Positions 18,972 through 27,467 of a DNA stretch of 64,000 bases are shown here, one piece after another. Source of the stretch: Paractinoplanes maris. Its GTDB lineage: Bacteria > Actinomycetota > Actinomycetes > Mycobacteriales > Micromonosporaceae. The stretch lies in contig NZ_JALPVL010000004.1 of the NCBI RefSeq assembly GCF_023544465.1, forward strand, positions 186,001-250,000, given 5' to 3'. Both the position numbers and the translations under genes were made by a program. The notes under the pieces were generated by a model. That model was given only the letters and a program-made list of their open reading frames with translations, did not search any database and was not told the origin of the DNA. Every line of letters begins with the position of its first letter. Position 1 is the first letter of the stretch.

Positions 18972-19579
18972 GCCGCACCGCGCGCATCGAGCGCGTCACC
19001 AACGAGACCAAGGTGCTCGTCGAGATCGACCTCGACGGCACCGGCCAGGGCGACCTGAGCACCGGCGTCGGCTTCTACGACCACATGCTCAACCAGCTCG
19101 CCCGGCACGGCGGCTTCGACTTGACCGTGCGCACCGAGGGTGACCTCGAGATCGACGCCCACCACACGATGGAGGACACGGCCATCGCGCTCGGTGACGC
19201 GTTCTCGCGTGCGCTGGGTGACAAGGCCGGGATCCGGCGGTACGGCTCGGCCACCATCCCGATGGACGAGGTGCTGGTGCGGGCCGCGGTCGACCTGTCC
19301 GGCCGGCCCTACATCGTGCACGACGAGCCCGAGCTCGCCCCCTACATCGGCCCGGTCTATCCGACCAGCATGACCCGGCACATCTTCGAGTCGTTCGGCC
19401 ACGCGGCCAAGCTCACCCTGCACGTCAGCGTGCTGCGGGCGGCCCGGGACGGCGGCAAGCCCGACGCCCACCACGTCGTCGAGACCCAGTTCAAGGCGTT
19501 CTCCCGGGCGCTGCGCGAGGCCGTCGAGATCGACCCGCGCAACGCCGGCCAGCTGCCGTCGACCAAGGGCGTGCTCTGA
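18968..19579 (+). CDS. hisB: Imidazoleglycerol-phosphate dehydratase
   Basis: A 203-residue monofunctional HisB that dehydrates imidazole glycerol phosphate to imidazole acetol phosphate in a Mn2+-dependent reaction. The metal-binding His clusters are present: [53 protein letters not shown] and [18 protein letters not shown]. There is no fused histidinol phosphatase domain, as is normal in actinobacteria. The GTG overlaps the hisC stop by 4 bp. The stop TGA shares its A with the ATG of a 48-codon gene that follows. Confidence 0.97.
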   Translation: MSRTARIERVTNETKVLVEIDLDGTGQGDLSTGVGFYDHMLNQLARHGGFDLTVRTEGDLEIDAHHTMEDTAIALGDAFSRALGDKAGIRRYGSATIPMDEVLVRAAVDLSGRPYIVHDEPELAPYIGPVYPTSMTRHIFESFGHAAKLTLHVSVLRAARDGGKPDAHHVVETQFKAFSRALREAVEIDPRNAGQLPSTKGVL

Positions 19580-19725
19580 TGGCCATCGCGCTGTTCATCC
19601 TGGCCGGCTTCCTGGCCGGCGGCGTGATCCAGCTGGTCAAGTCGGGGGCCACCAAGTTCAGCATCGGCCTGGTCGGGGTGCTCGCCGCCCTGGCCACGGC
19701 GGGCGGAATCCTGTGGTCGGTCTGA
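19579..19725 (+). CDS. 48-residue membrane protein inside the his operon
   Basis: A small gene placed between hisB and hisH with TGATG overlaps at both ends. Its ATG shares a base with the hisB stop, and its stop shares a base with the hisH start. The product has two hydrophobic helices ([20 protein letters not shown] and, after SGATKF, SIGLVGVLAALATAGGILW) joined by a short loop, so it should sit in the membrane as a hairpin. Double coupling and codon usage like the flanking genes argue that it is translated. No function is known to me; a link with histidine synthesis is inferred only from position. Confidence 0.7.
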   Translation: MAIALFILAGFLAGGVIQLVKSGATKFSIGLVGVLAALATAGGILWSV

Positions 19726-20342
19726 TGACGGACGTCGTGGTTCTCGATTACGGGTCGGGCAACCTGCGCTCGGCCGAGCGCGCGGTCGCACGTACCGGGG
19801 TGAACGTCACCGTGACCAGCGACCTGACCGCCGCGGCCGAGGCCGACGGCCTGGTCGTGCCGGGTGTGGGGGCCTATGCGGCCTGCATGGCCGGGATCGC
19901 CGAGATCGACGCCGGTCCGATGATCGCCGAGCGGGTGGCCGCGGGCCGTCCGGTCATCGGCATCTGTGTGGGCATGCAGATCCTGTTCGACGCCGGTGTC
20001 GAGCACGGCGTCGAGACCAAGGGCCTGGGTCTGCTGCCCGGCGTGGTCGACAAGCTCACCGCCGGGCGCATCCCGCACATGGGCTGGAACACGGTGGAGG
20101 CGGCGGAGGGCTCACGGCTGCTCGACGGGCTGGCCGGCGAGCGGTTCTACTTCGTCCACTCGTACGCGGCCAACGACCTCCCGGCCCTGGCCGAGGCCGG
20201 CGCGCGGGTGACCACGGCCGCCCACGACCGGCCGTTCGCGGCGGCGGTCGAGCTCGGCCCGCTGAGCGCCGCCCAGTTCCATCCCGAGAAATCGGGCGAC
20301 GCGGGTTACGCGCTGCTGCGCAACTGGGTCGCCGGCCTGTAG
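19725..20342 (+). CDS. hisH: Imidazole glycerol phosphate synthase, glutaminase subunit
   Basis: A 205-residue class I glutamine amidotransferase that supplies ammonia to HisF. The nucleophile is C81 in GICVGMQILF. The His-Glu pair of the triad is in QFHPEKSGDAG near residue 187. The oxyanion-strand motif VVPGVGAYAACM is also present. The ATG at 19725 is coupled to the stop of the small membrane gene before it; an upstream GTG at 19713 lies inside that gene and is less likely. Its partner hisF is not adjacent but at 22.5 kb, beyond hisA and a LysR gene. Confidence 0.96.
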   Translation: MTDVVVLDYGSGNLRSAERAVARTGVNVTVTSDLTAAAEADGLVVPGVGAYAACMAGIAEIDAGPMIAERVAAGRPVIGICVGMQILFDAGVEHGVETKGLGLLPGVVDKLTAGRIPHMGWNTVEAAEGSRLLDGLAGERFYFVHSYAANDLPALAEAGARVTTAAHDRPFAAAVELGPLSAAQFHPEKSGDAGYALLRNWVAGL

Positions 20343-20663
20343 ATGTCGAAGGAACGTGCCCGTCGGCGGGCCGAGCGGCTCGCCGTCCACGAGAAGCAGA
20401 AGGCCGCCCGGGCCCGTAAGGTGGCCCGGCGGCAGCAGCGGCGGCAACTGGTCCAGCGTCTGACGCCGCGCCCCCGCAACGCCGGGCGGCTGCATCGTCG
20501 CGGCCGCGGTGAACGGATCGGCATCCTGCTCGTGCCGCTGGTCGCCGTCGCCGCCATCTGGCTGTTCGTGCCCGAGATGTCCCTGCGGATCGTGCTCACC
20601 GCGGTCGTCGTGCTGGCCGCACCAGCCCTCGTGGTCGTCGTCCTCGGCCGCCGGGCCGGCTGA
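20343..20663 (+). CDS. 106-residue basic membrane protein inside the his operon
   Basis: An unrecognised small protein whose ATG directly follows the hisH stop codon. Residues 1-60 are extremely basic and probably helical (many Arg, Lys, Gln and Ala). Two hydrophobic helices follow at about 61-77 (IGILLVPLVAVAAIWLF) and 83-102 (IVLTAVVVLAAPALVVVVLG). The basic N-terminus should face the cytoplasm and could touch RNA or acidic lipids, but this is inference. It is the second small membrane protein in this his cluster. No ribosome-binding site stands out, so translation is likely coupled to hisH. Confidence 0.65.
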   Translation: MSKERARRRAERLAVHEKQKAARARKVARRQQRRQLVQRLTPRPRNAGRLHRRGRGERIGILLVPLVAVAAIWLFVPEMSLRIVLTAVVVLAAPALVVVVLGRRAG

Positions 20664-20758
20664 CGCCCGGGCACGGTTCCAGGCCCGATCCCGACCCCGG
20701 CCGCACAGTCCGACCGACCCCCGGCCGCCCGGCCGGTTGATCACCTGGAGAGACAGAC

Positions 20759-21484
20759 ATGACCTTGCAGCTGCTGCCCGCCGTCGACGTCGCGGACGGC
20801 CAGGCCGTCCGCCTCGTGCAGGGCGCCGCCGGTTCCGAGACGGCCTACGGCGATCCGCTCGAGGCCGCGCTGGCCTGGCAGAACGACGGCGCCGAGTGGG
20901 TCCACCTGGTCGACCTGGACGCCGCCTTCGGCCGGGGTTCCAACGCCGAGCTGCTGGCCGGCGTGGTGGGCCGGCTCGACGTCAAGGTCGAGCTGTCCGG
21001 CGGCATCCGGGACGACGAGTCGCTGACCCGGGCCCTGGCCACCGGCTGCGAGCGGGTCAACATCGGCACCGCCGCGCTCGAGGACCCGGACTGGTGCGAC
21101 CGCGTCGTGGCCGAGTACGGCGACCGGGTGGCGATCGGCCTCGACGTCCGCGGCCGGACGCTGTCGGCCCGCGGCTGGACCCGCGACGGCGGCGACCTGT
21201 ACGAGGTGCTGGCCCGGCTGGACAAGGCCGGCGCGTCGCGCTATGTGGTCACCGACATCACCAAGGACGGCACGATGCGCGGCCCGAACGTCGAGCTGCT
21301 GCGGGAGGTGTGTGCCGCCACCGACAAGCCGATCATCGCCAGCGGCGGTGTGTCCACGCTGGACGACCTGCGGGCGCTGGCCGCGCTGGAGCCGGTCGGC
21401 GTCGAAGGCGTGATCGCCGGCAAGTCGCTCTACGCCGGTGCGTTCACGGTGCGGCAGGCGCTGGACGTGCTTGCCCGGCCCTGA
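20759..21484 (+). CDS. priA: PriA: bifunctional ProFAR/phosphoribosylanthranilate isomerase (HisA/TrpF)
   Basis: A 241-residue TIM-barrel sugar isomerase. The first catalytic Asp is D10 in [18 protein letters not shown]. The second acidic site lies in the [15 protein letters not shown] block. The phosphate-binding strands are [21 protein letters not shown] and [12 protein letters not shown]. In actinobacteria that lack trpF this protein serves both histidine synthesis (ProFAR to PRFAR) and tryptophan synthesis (PRA to CdRP). No trpF is seen beside trpE, trpC, trpB and trpA at 46.9-52.5 kb, which fits dual function. The ATG has a GGAG site 9 nt upstream. Its 3' end overlaps the convergent LysR gene by 41 bp. 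Confidence 0.93.
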   Translation: MTLQLLPAVDVADGQAVRLVQGAAGSETAYGDPLEAALAWQNDGAEWVHLVDLDAAFGRGSNAELLAGVVGRLDVKVELSGGIRDDESLTRALATGCERVNIGTAALEDPDWCDRVVAEYGDRVAIGLDVRGRTLSARGWTRDGGDLYEVLARLDKAGASRYVVTDITKDGTMRGPNVELLREVCAATDKPIIASGGVSTLDDLRALAALEPVGVEGVIAGKSLYAGAFTVRQALDVLARP

Positions 21485-22358
21485 GCCACGACTCGCGCAA
21501 GGCCTCCACGGCGGCCCCGACAGCGGGGCGGGCGGCGGAGGCCTCGCGCCAGGCCACCACGACCCGGCGCCGCGGCTGTGGGCTGAGGCTGACCACGCGT
21601 ACGCCCTCGGGAAGCGAAGCCGGCCGCGCGAGCCGGGGGATGACCGCGACCCCCAGGCCGGCCGCGATCAGCGTGAGCTGAGTCTCGAACTCGGCCACGT
21701 GGAAGTCCGGTCGCACGCCCGGGAACACCCGGAGCAGCCATTCGTGGCAGATGTCGCCGGTCTTGGCGGCGATCCACCGCTCGTCGCGCACCCGGGCCAA
21801 CGCGACGGTGTCGCCGAACCGGTGCCCGCTCGGCACGATCAGGTCGGCGGCGTCCCAGCCCAGCTCCCGGTGGGTGACGCCGCCGGGATAGCGCAGCGCC
21901 ACCTCGGGCCAGTCGTCCACCACGGCCAGGTCGACGTGCCCGCGGTGCAGTGACTCCAGCCCCTCGTGCGGGTGCAACTCGACCAGCCCCGTGCTGAGCT
22001 GCGGGTAATCCGAGGCGAGACGCTGCAACGCGTACGGCAACAGGGCGCGGCAGGCGGTGGCGAACGCGGCCACCGTGAGCCGGCCGACCACGGTGTCGCG
22101 GTGCGCCGCCAGCGCCGCCTCGGCCTCGTCGACCGTGGCCAGCACCCTCTCGGCGTGCCGGGCGAGCACCCGGCCGGCCTCGGTGAGCCGCAGCCGCCGC
22201 CCGTCCTTCTCGACCAGGGTGGCGCCGGTCTCGCGCTCGAGCTTGGCAAGCTGCTGCGACACCGCGGACGGCGTGCAGTGCAGCGCCTCGCCCGCCGCCA
22301 GCACGGTCTGATAGCTGGCCACGGCGTGCAGAGCGCGCAGACGACCCAGGTCGATCAT
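21444..22358 (-). CDS. LysR family transcriptional regulator
   Basis: A 304-residue LysR-type regulator. The N-terminal winged helix-turn-helix covers residues 1-62 ([40 protein letters not shown]). A linker helix and a periplasmic-binding-like effector domain (about 90-295) follow. The effector is unknown. The gene lies between hisA and hisF on the opposite strand, so it interrupts the his cluster. It is divergent from hisF across 99 bp and could control hisF or only itself; the sequence does not decide. The last 41 bp overlap the hisA 3' end. Confidence 0.9.
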   Translation of the reverse strand: MIDLGRLRALHAVASYQTVLAAGEALHCTPSAVSQQLAKLERETGATLVEKDGRRLRLTEAGRVLARHAERVLATVDEAEAALAAHRDTVVGRLTVAAFATACRALLPYALQRLASDYPQLSTGLVELHPHEGLESLHRGHVDLAVVDDWPEVALRYPGGVTHRELGWDAADLIVPSGHRFGDTVALARVRDERWIAAKTGDICHEWLLRVFPGVRPDFHVAEFETQLTLIAAGLGVAVIPRLARPASLPEGVRVVSLSPQPRRRVVVAWREASAARPAVGAAVEALRESWLRAGQARPAPAAP

Positions 22359-22445
22359 TCAGTCACGCTACATCGTGGGGTGGACGGCCTCGACGATGCT
22401 TAACGGTCGAGCGAACCACGCGGAGAGCTGCCGCCGCCCGCTCGT

Positions 22446-22451
22446 TAGGGT
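22446..22451 (+). promoter_or_regulatory. Putative leaderless -10 element of hisF
   Basis: TAGGGT is followed by 6 nt and the ATG of hisF. No Shine-Dalgarno sequence fits the start. The LysR gene is divergent across the same 99-bp gap, so regulator binding here is possible. Confidence 0.5.
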
Positions 22452-22457
22452 TGAGGC

Positions 22458-23219
22458 ATGACGGTTGCCGTGCGCGTGATCCCCTGCCTCGACGTGGACG
22501 CGGGACGCGTGGTCAAGGGGGTCAACTTCGTCGACCTGCGCGACGCCGGTGACCCGGTCGAGCTGGCCGCCGCCTATGACGCGCAGGGGGCCGACGAGCT
22601 GACCTTCCTGGACGTGACGGCCTCGTCCGACGACCGCGGCACCATGCTCGACGTCGTCCGGCGCACGGCCGAGTCGGTCTTCATCCCGCTCACCGTCGGC
22701 GGCGGCGTCCGCTCGGTCGAGAACGTCGACGTCCTGCTGCGCGCCGGCGCCGACAAGGTCGGGGTCAACACGGCCGCGATCGCCCGGCCGGAGCTGATCC
22801 GCGAGATCGCCGAGCGCTTCGGCAACCAGGTGCTGGTGCTGTCGCTGGACGTACGCCGGTCGGCCGAGCAGCCGAGTGGCTGGGAGGTCACGACCCACGG
22901 CGGGCGGCGCAGCGCCGGCCTCGACGCGATCGAGTGGGCCGCGCGGGTGGCCGAGCTGGGCGCGGGCGAGATCCTGCTCAACTCGATGGACGCCGACGGC
23001 ACCAAGGCGGGCTTCGACCTCGACCTGATCGCCGCCGTCCGGGCGGTCGTCGGCATCCCGGTGATCGCGAGCGGCGGCGCCGGCGTGGTCGAGCACTTCC
23101 CGCCCGCGGTGACCGCCGGGGCCGACGCCGTGCTCGCGGCCAGCGTCTTCCACTTCGGCGACCTGTCGATCGGCCAGGTCAAGCAGTCGCTGCGCGAGGC
23201 CGGCAACCCGGTCCGCTGA
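22458..23219 (+). CDS. hisF: Imidazole glycerol phosphate synthase, cyclase subunit
   Basis: A 253-residue TIM-barrel cyclase that joins ammonia from HisH with PRFAR to give imidazole glycerol phosphate and AICAR. The two catalytic aspartates are D12 ([17 protein letters not shown]) and D131 ([10 protein letters not shown]). Other blocks are [42 protein letters not shown] and [10 protein letters not shown]. It is transcribed apart from hisD-hisA, with its own -10-like element 6 nt before the ATG. The 270 bp after it lead into the acyl-CoA synthetase gene. Confidence 0.97.
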   Translation: MTVAVRVIPCLDVDAGRVVKGVNFVDLRDAGDPVELAAAYDAQGADELTFLDVTASSDDRGTMLDVVRRTAESVFIPLTVGGGVRSVENVDVLLRAGADKVGVNTAAIARPELIREIAERFGNQVLVLSLDVRRSAEQPSGWEVTTHGGRRSAGLDAIEWAARVAELGAGEILLNSMDADGTKAGFDLDLIAAVRAVVGIPVIASGGAGVVEHFPPAVTAGADAVLAASVFHFGDLSIGQVKQSLREAGNPVR

Positions 23220-23489
23220 CCGCTGGGAATCTGCTGAGAAATGCATGCCGGAGGGCAACTACCGTCCCCGTCCGGAAGCGTGACAATTGCCGTCAAGCCG
23301 GTCGCCTCGCTGCCCACCAGGCACGTTTCACGTCGTGAGACGACGCGATGTGGCGCTCGATACACTTGGCGGGCAGAACCTTGCCAGCCGACGGTCCCGG
23401 GGTGGCACTAGCCGTCCCGCCGCCGTGCCAATACCCTGCGGTAACCAGAACGTTAAATCCCCCGGACAACTGACCATAAGGCGGCGCCG

Positions 23490-25313
23490 ATGGCTCTCGA
23501 GGTTCCCTACCGGTCGATCCCCGACATGTTCTTCAAGCGCGTGGCCGCCACCCCCAACGGCCAGGCGTTCGCGGTGCCCAATGCCGACGACACGGGCCTG
23601 GTCTGGTTCACGTGGGCGCAGGTGGGTGAGCGCGCGTCGGCGATCGCGGCGGGCCTTCGAGGCCTCGGTGTGGGCCTGGAGGACCGCGTCGCGATCCTGT
23701 CCGGCACGCGCTTCGAGTGGGTGCTGGCCGACCTCGGCATCAACTGCGCCGGTGGCGCCACCACCACCGTCTACCCGACCACCGAGCCCGAGGACGCGAG
23801 CTTCATCGTGGCCAACTCGGGGTCCAAGGTGCTGATCGCCGAGGACGCGAAGCAGGCGCTGAAGATCTCCGGCGCCGACACCGCCGTGACCGACGTCGTG
23901 CTCATCGACGGCCCGGCCGACGCGGGCGCCACCCCGCCGCAGATCACCCTGGCCGAGCTGGAGAAGCGCGGAGCCGCCGTCCTGCGCGAGCGCCCCACCC
24001 TGATCGAGGAAGTGGTCGAGTCGATCGGCCCCGACAACCTCGCCACCCTCATCTACACCTCCGGCACCACCGGCCGCCCCAAGGGCGTGCAGCTGCTGCA
24101 CGCCGGGTGGACCTGGGAGGGTGTGGCCCAGCAGGGTCTCGGCCTGTTCGAGTCGTCCGACCTGCAGTATCTGTGGCTGCCGCTGTCGCACTCGTTCGGC
24201 AAGACGTTGCTCTGCGGGATCATCCACGTCGGCGTGCCGACCTACGTGGACGGCCGGGTCGACAAGCTCGTCGACATGCTGTCGGTGGTCAAGCCGACGC
24301 TGATGTGCGCGGCGCCCCGCATCTTCGAGAAGGTCTACAACAAGACCGTCACCACGGCGCTGGCCGGCGGCGGCGCGAAGACCAAGATCTTCCACTGGGC
24401 CGTCGCCATCGGCCGGCAGAAGGTCGAGCTCGAGCAGGCCGGCCAGCCCGTGCCCGCCGGTCTCAAGCTGAAGTACGCCGTGGCCGAGCGGCTGGTCTTC
24501 TCGAAGCTGCAGCAGCGCCTCGGCGGCCGGCTGCGCGTGCTGGTCAGCGGTTCGGCGCCGCTCAGCCGCGAGATCGCCGAGTTCTTCGCCGCGGCCAACC
24601 TGCCGATCATGGAGGGCTACGGCCTGACCGAGAGCAGCGCGGCCAACTTCGTCAACCGGCTCGACAAGCTGCGGATCGGCTCGGTCGGTCTGCCGCTGGG
24701 CGACCTCGAGTGCAAGATCGACTCGGACGGCGAGGTGCTGCTGCGCGGCAAGCCGGTCATGCGGGGCTACCACGACCTGCCGAAAGAGACCGAGGAGGCG
24801 TTCACCGAGGACGGCTTCCTGCGCACCGGTGACATCGGCGAGCTCGACGCCGACGGCTTCCTGCGCATCACCGACCGTAAGAAGGACCTGGTCAAGACGT
24901 CCGGCGGCAAATACATCGCCCCGAGCGCGATCGAGGGCCAGTTCAAGGCCGTCTGCCCCTACACGTCGCAGGCGGTCGTGGTCGGACAGGCCCGCAACTT
25001 CGTCACCATGCTGATCTCGCTCGACGAGGACGCGATCAAGGCGTGGGCGGCGAGCGGTCCGCTGGCCGGTAAGAGCTACGAGGAGATCGTCGCCGCGCCC
25101 GAGACCGAGCAGATGGTCGAGGGCTACGTGCAGCAGCTCAACGCCAAGCTCAACCGGTGGGAGACGATCAAGAAGTTCGCGATCCTGCCGCGCGACCTCA
25201 GCATCGAGGCCGGCGAGATCACCCCGTCGATGAAGATCAAGCGGCGGTCGGTCGAAACCAACTTCGCCGAGCACATCGACAAGATGTACGCGGGTTCGCT
25301 CGCGCAGATCTGA
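23490..25313 (+). CDS. Long-chain fatty-acid--CoA ligase (AMP-forming acyl-CoA synthetase)
   Basis: A 607-residue adenylate-forming enzyme that activates fatty acids via acyl-AMP to acyl-CoA. The AMP-binding signature is TLIYTSGTTGRPKGVQL. Further motifs are MEGYGLTESSAANFVN (A5), FLRTGDIGELDADGFLRITD (A7) and DRKKDLVKTSGGKYIAPSAI (A8). The catalytic lysine of A10 should be in the ITPSMKIKRR segment. Length and motif spacing fit the FadD15-like group of actinobacteria. A 270-bp non-coding stretch with several AT-richer patches precedes it and should hold its promoter. A strong hairpin lies just after the stop. Confidence 0.93.
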   Translation: MALEVPYRSIPDMFFKRVAATPNGQAFAVPNADDTGLVWFTWAQVGERASAIAAGLRGLGVGLEDRVAILSGTRFEWVLADLGINCAGGATTTVYPTTEPEDASFIVANSGSKVLIAEDAKQALKISGADTAVTDVVLIDGPADAGATPPQITLAELEKRGAAVLRERPTLIEEVVESIGPDNLATLIYTSGTTGRPKGVQLLHAGWTWEGVAQQGLGLFESSDLQYLWLPLSHSFGKTLLCGIIHVGVPTYVDGRVDKLVDMLSVVKPTLMCAAPRIFEKVYNKTVTTALAGGGAKTKIFHWAVAIGRQKVELEQAGQPVPAGLKLKYAVAERLVFSKLQQRLGGRLRVLVSGSAPLSREIAEFFAAANLPIMEGYGLTESSAANFVNRLDKLRIGSVGLPLGDLECKIDSDGEVLLRGKPVMRGYHDLPKETEEAFTEDGFLRTGDIGELDADGFLRITDRKKDLVKTSGGKYIAPSAIEGQFKAVCPYTSQAVVVGQARNFVTMLISLDEDAIKAWAASGPLAGKSYEEIVAAPETEQMVEGYVQQLNAKLNRWETIKKFAILPRDLSIEAGEITPSMKIKRRSVETNFAEHIDKMYAGSLAQI

Positions 25314-25336
25314 CCCCGTCCCATCCCGTCTCACCC

Positions 25337-25368
25337 GAAGCGGCCAGGGCTCACGCCCCGGCCGCTTC
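25337..25368 (+). terminator. Hairpin terminator after the acyl-CoA synthetase gene
   Basis: A 9-bp outer stem, GAAGCGGCC with GGCCGCTTC, is separated by a single mismatch from a 4-bp inner stem, GGGC with GCCC, and the loop is TCAC. It begins 24 nt after the stop codon. No T-run follows, which is common for actinobacterial hairpin terminators. Confidence 0.6.
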
Positions 25369-25403
25369 GCCGTCGCGGGGCCGCGGCCCGGCCCCGGTCG
25401 TCG

Positions 25404-25409
25404 TATTCT
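25404..25409 (+). promoter_or_regulatory. Putative leaderless -10 element of the PNPOx-like gene
   Basis: TATTCT is followed by 6 nt and the ATG at 25416. There is no Shine-Dalgarno sequence, and the upstream gene ends in a hairpin, so an own promoter at this point is reasonable. Confidence 0.5.
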
Positions 25410-25415
25410 GCGGCG

Positions 25416-25868
25416 ATGGCTCACGACACGAGGTCGAAGCAGGAACGCAAGGCGGACGTCCTGGCCCGGCTCGGCTCGGCCGTGGTGGACGCGTGGGTGG
25501 CCACGGCCGGCGACGGCGAGCCCTATCTGGTGCCGCTCACCCTGGCCTGGCTCGACGACCGCATCCTCCTCGCCACCTCGAAGACGTCGCCGACCGCGCG
25601 CAACCTCACGGCGCGGGGCCGGGCCCGGATCGGTCTGGGCCCGACCCGCGACGTGGTGCTGATCGACGCGGTGCTGGAGCGGACGATCCCGGTCACCGAG
25701 GCGCCGGCCGAGGGCGCGGCCTACGCCGCCCAGAACGACTGGGACCCCCGGACGGCGGGAGATTCCTACGTCTTCCTGGCGCTGCGCCCGGAGCGCGTCC
25801 AGGCCTGGCGCGAGGAGAACGAGATCCCGGACCGGCTGCTGATGCGGGACGGCACCTGGCTGATCTGA
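25416..25868 (+). CDS. Pyridoxamine 5'-phosphate oxidase-like (split-barrel) protein
   Basis: A 150-residue protein with the flavin-binding split-barrel pattern: AWVATAGDGEPYLVPLTLAWLDDRILLATSK-like strands (residues 22-50), NLTARGRARIGLGPTRDVV and a C-terminal helical segment. Members of this family bind FMN, F420 or heme; the ligand here cannot be chosen. True PdxH-type PNP oxidases are longer and carry motifs not seen here, so vitamin B6 synthesis is unlikely. The gene seems to stand alone between the fadD-type gene and a convergent MocR gene that ends about 85 bp downstream. Confidence 0.75.
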   Translation: MAHDTRSKQERKADVLARLGSAVVDAWVATAGDGEPYLVPLTLAWLDDRILLATSKTSPTARNLTARGRARIGLGPTRDVVLIDAVLERTIPVTEAPAEGAAYAAQNDWDPRTAGDSYVFLALRPERVQAWREENEIPDRLLMRDGTWLI

Positions 25869-25953
25869 CCGGCCCGCTCCAGACCCGTCCCTCGTGCGGG
25901 GCCGAGCCCTCGCGAGCGCCGGGCCTTCGTGCGCGCCGAGTCCGGGTGTGGCG

Positions 25954-27408
25954 TCAGGCGATGACCGAGGGGGTGCGCCAGGACGGGGTCGACGCCCGGT
26001 CCAGGTCGTGCCGCACGGAGGCGATTCGGCGTACGGCCTCGGTCAGGTCCTCGGCCGGCAGCGCGAACGGCAGCCGCAGGTAACGCTCGAGCGTGCCGTC
26101 CAGCCCGAACCGGGGGCCGGGCGCCAGGCGTACGCCGACGTCCTCGGCCGCCCGGGCCAGCGCGCTGGAGATCGGGCCGTCGAGCTCGGCCCAGATGGTG
26201 GCGCCACCGGGCGGCAGCACGAAGCTCCACTCCGGCAGCAGCTCGGTGATGGCCGCGGCCAGCACGTCCCGCTGCCGGCGCAGCTCGGCCCGGCGGTCGC
26301 CGAGGATCTGGGCCGACTGGGCGAGCAGGCGCACGGCGACGAGCTGCTCGAGCACCGGGCTGGCCATGTCGACGCCCACCCGGATGGCCGCGAGACGCTG
26401 CACCAGCGGCGCCGACGCGCGCACCCAGCCGATTCGCAGGCCACCCCAGTAACCCTTGCTCATGCCGCCGATCGACACCACCCGCGAGTGCCGGTCGAAC
26501 ACGGCCACCGGCGGTGGCATCTCGCCGCCGTCCAGCCGCAGGTCGACCCACGACTCGTCGACGACCAGGTCGGTGCCGGTGCTGTGAGCCGTGGCGACCA
26601 GCCGTTCCCGCAGGTCGGTGGTCATCAGATGCCCGGTCGGGTTGTGAAACTCGGGGATCACGTACGACAGCCGGGGGCGCGTCTGCCGCAGTGCTCCGAG
26701 CAGCATCTCGCCGTCCCAGCCGGTGGCCGTGTCGAGCCCGTGGGTGCTGATCCGGGCCCGGCGGGCGGAGAGCGCGGCCAGCGCGTTGGGATAGGTCGGC
26801 GCCTCCACCAGCACCGGTGAACCGGGCGGCGTGAGCAGGCGCAACACCAGGTCGAGGGCCTGCTGGGTGCCGCCGGTGATCAGGATCTGCTCGGCCGAGG
26901 TGGCCACCCCGCGCTCCCGATAGCCGGCCGCGACCACCTCGCGCAGCTCGATCAGCCCGGTCGGGTGGTAGCCGGCGCTGCCCAGGTAGCGCGGCAGGTC
27001 GTCGGCGGCGGCGCGCGCGGCCGGGACCAGCTCGGCCGGGGCGGCCGAGGCGGCCACCCCGAGGTCGATCACGCTGCGGTCGTCGTCCGGCGTCCACAGA
27101 CCCGAGGTGGCGACCCGGTGGCCGTTGGGCAGGGTGGTCCAGCTGCCGGCGCCGCGCCGGCTGGTGAGGTGGCCGGTCTCGCGCAGGGTGCGATAGGCGG
27201 CGCTGACCGTCGTACGGCTGACAGCGAGTGCCTCGGCCAGCTCGCGCTCGGCCGGAAGGCGTACGCCCAAGGGCAACCGACCGTCGGAGAGCAGGCCCCG
27301 CACCGCGGCGGCGAGAGCCGCGTAGTCGGGACTGCGGTGACGACCCGGAAGCGAATGCCACTGACCGAGCAGCCGGGCTAATTGGCCCCCACGTATCGTC
27401 GTCGTCAC
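25954..27408 (-). CDS. MocR/YczR-type regulator (GntR domain fused to aminotransferase fold)
   Basis: A 484-residue MocR-family regulator. Residues about 28-95 form a GntR winged helix (GRLPLGVRLPAERELAEALA, VSRTTVSAAYRTLRETGHLT). The rest is a class I aminotransferase-like domain with PEFHNPTGHLM, DLVVDESWVDLRL and GGMSKGYWGGLRIGWVR, where the lysine would hold PLP. Such proteins sense PLP and sometimes an amino compound. It is divergent from a YczE-type membrane protein gene, the arrangement seen for YczR regulators, so that gene is the likely target. The GTG at 27408 has GGAGG with a 5-nt spacer; the in-frame GTG at 27414 touches that site and is less likely. Confidence 0.9.
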   Translation of the reverse strand: MTTTIRGGQLARLLGQWHSLPGRHRSPDYAALAAAVRGLLSDGRLPLGVRLPAERELAEALAVSRTTVSAAYRTLRETGHLTSRRGAGSWTTLPNGHRVATSGLWTPDDDRSVIDLGVAASAAPAELVPAARAAADDLPRYLGSAGYHPTGLIELREVVAAGYRERGVATSAEQILITGGTQQALDLVLRLLTPPGSPVLVEAPTYPNALAALSARRARISTHGLDTATGWDGEMLLGALRQTRPRLSYVIPEFHNPTGHLMTTDLRERLVATAHSTGTDLVVDESWVDLRLDGGEMPPPVAVFDRHSRVVSIGGMSKGYWGGLRIGWVRASAPLVQRLAAIRVGVDMASPVLEQLVAVRLLAQSAQILGDRRAELRRQRDVLAAAITELLPEWSFVLPPGGATIWAELDGPISSALARAAEDVGVRLAPGPRFGLDGTLERYLRLPFALPAEDLTEAVRRIASVRHDLDRASTPSWRTPSVIA

Positions 27409-27422
27409 AGCCACCTCCGGCG

Positions 27423-27457
27423 AATTGGCTCTTCAGGTTCGCACAATTGGCCTTCAG
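27423..27457. promoter_or_regulatory. Putative MocR operator: direct repeats between the regulator and the yczE-type gene
   Basis: Two direct repeats lie in the 59-bp divergent gap: AATTGGCTCTTCAG at 27423-27436 and AATTGGCCTTCAG at 27445-27457, 22 bp apart (about two helical turns). A third AATTGGCC is at 27380-27387, inside the start of the regulator gene. MocR proteins bind direct repeats as dimers, so this is the likely site for self-control and for control of the membrane protein gene. Confidence 0.6.
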
Positions 27458-27467
27458 AGTGGCATTC

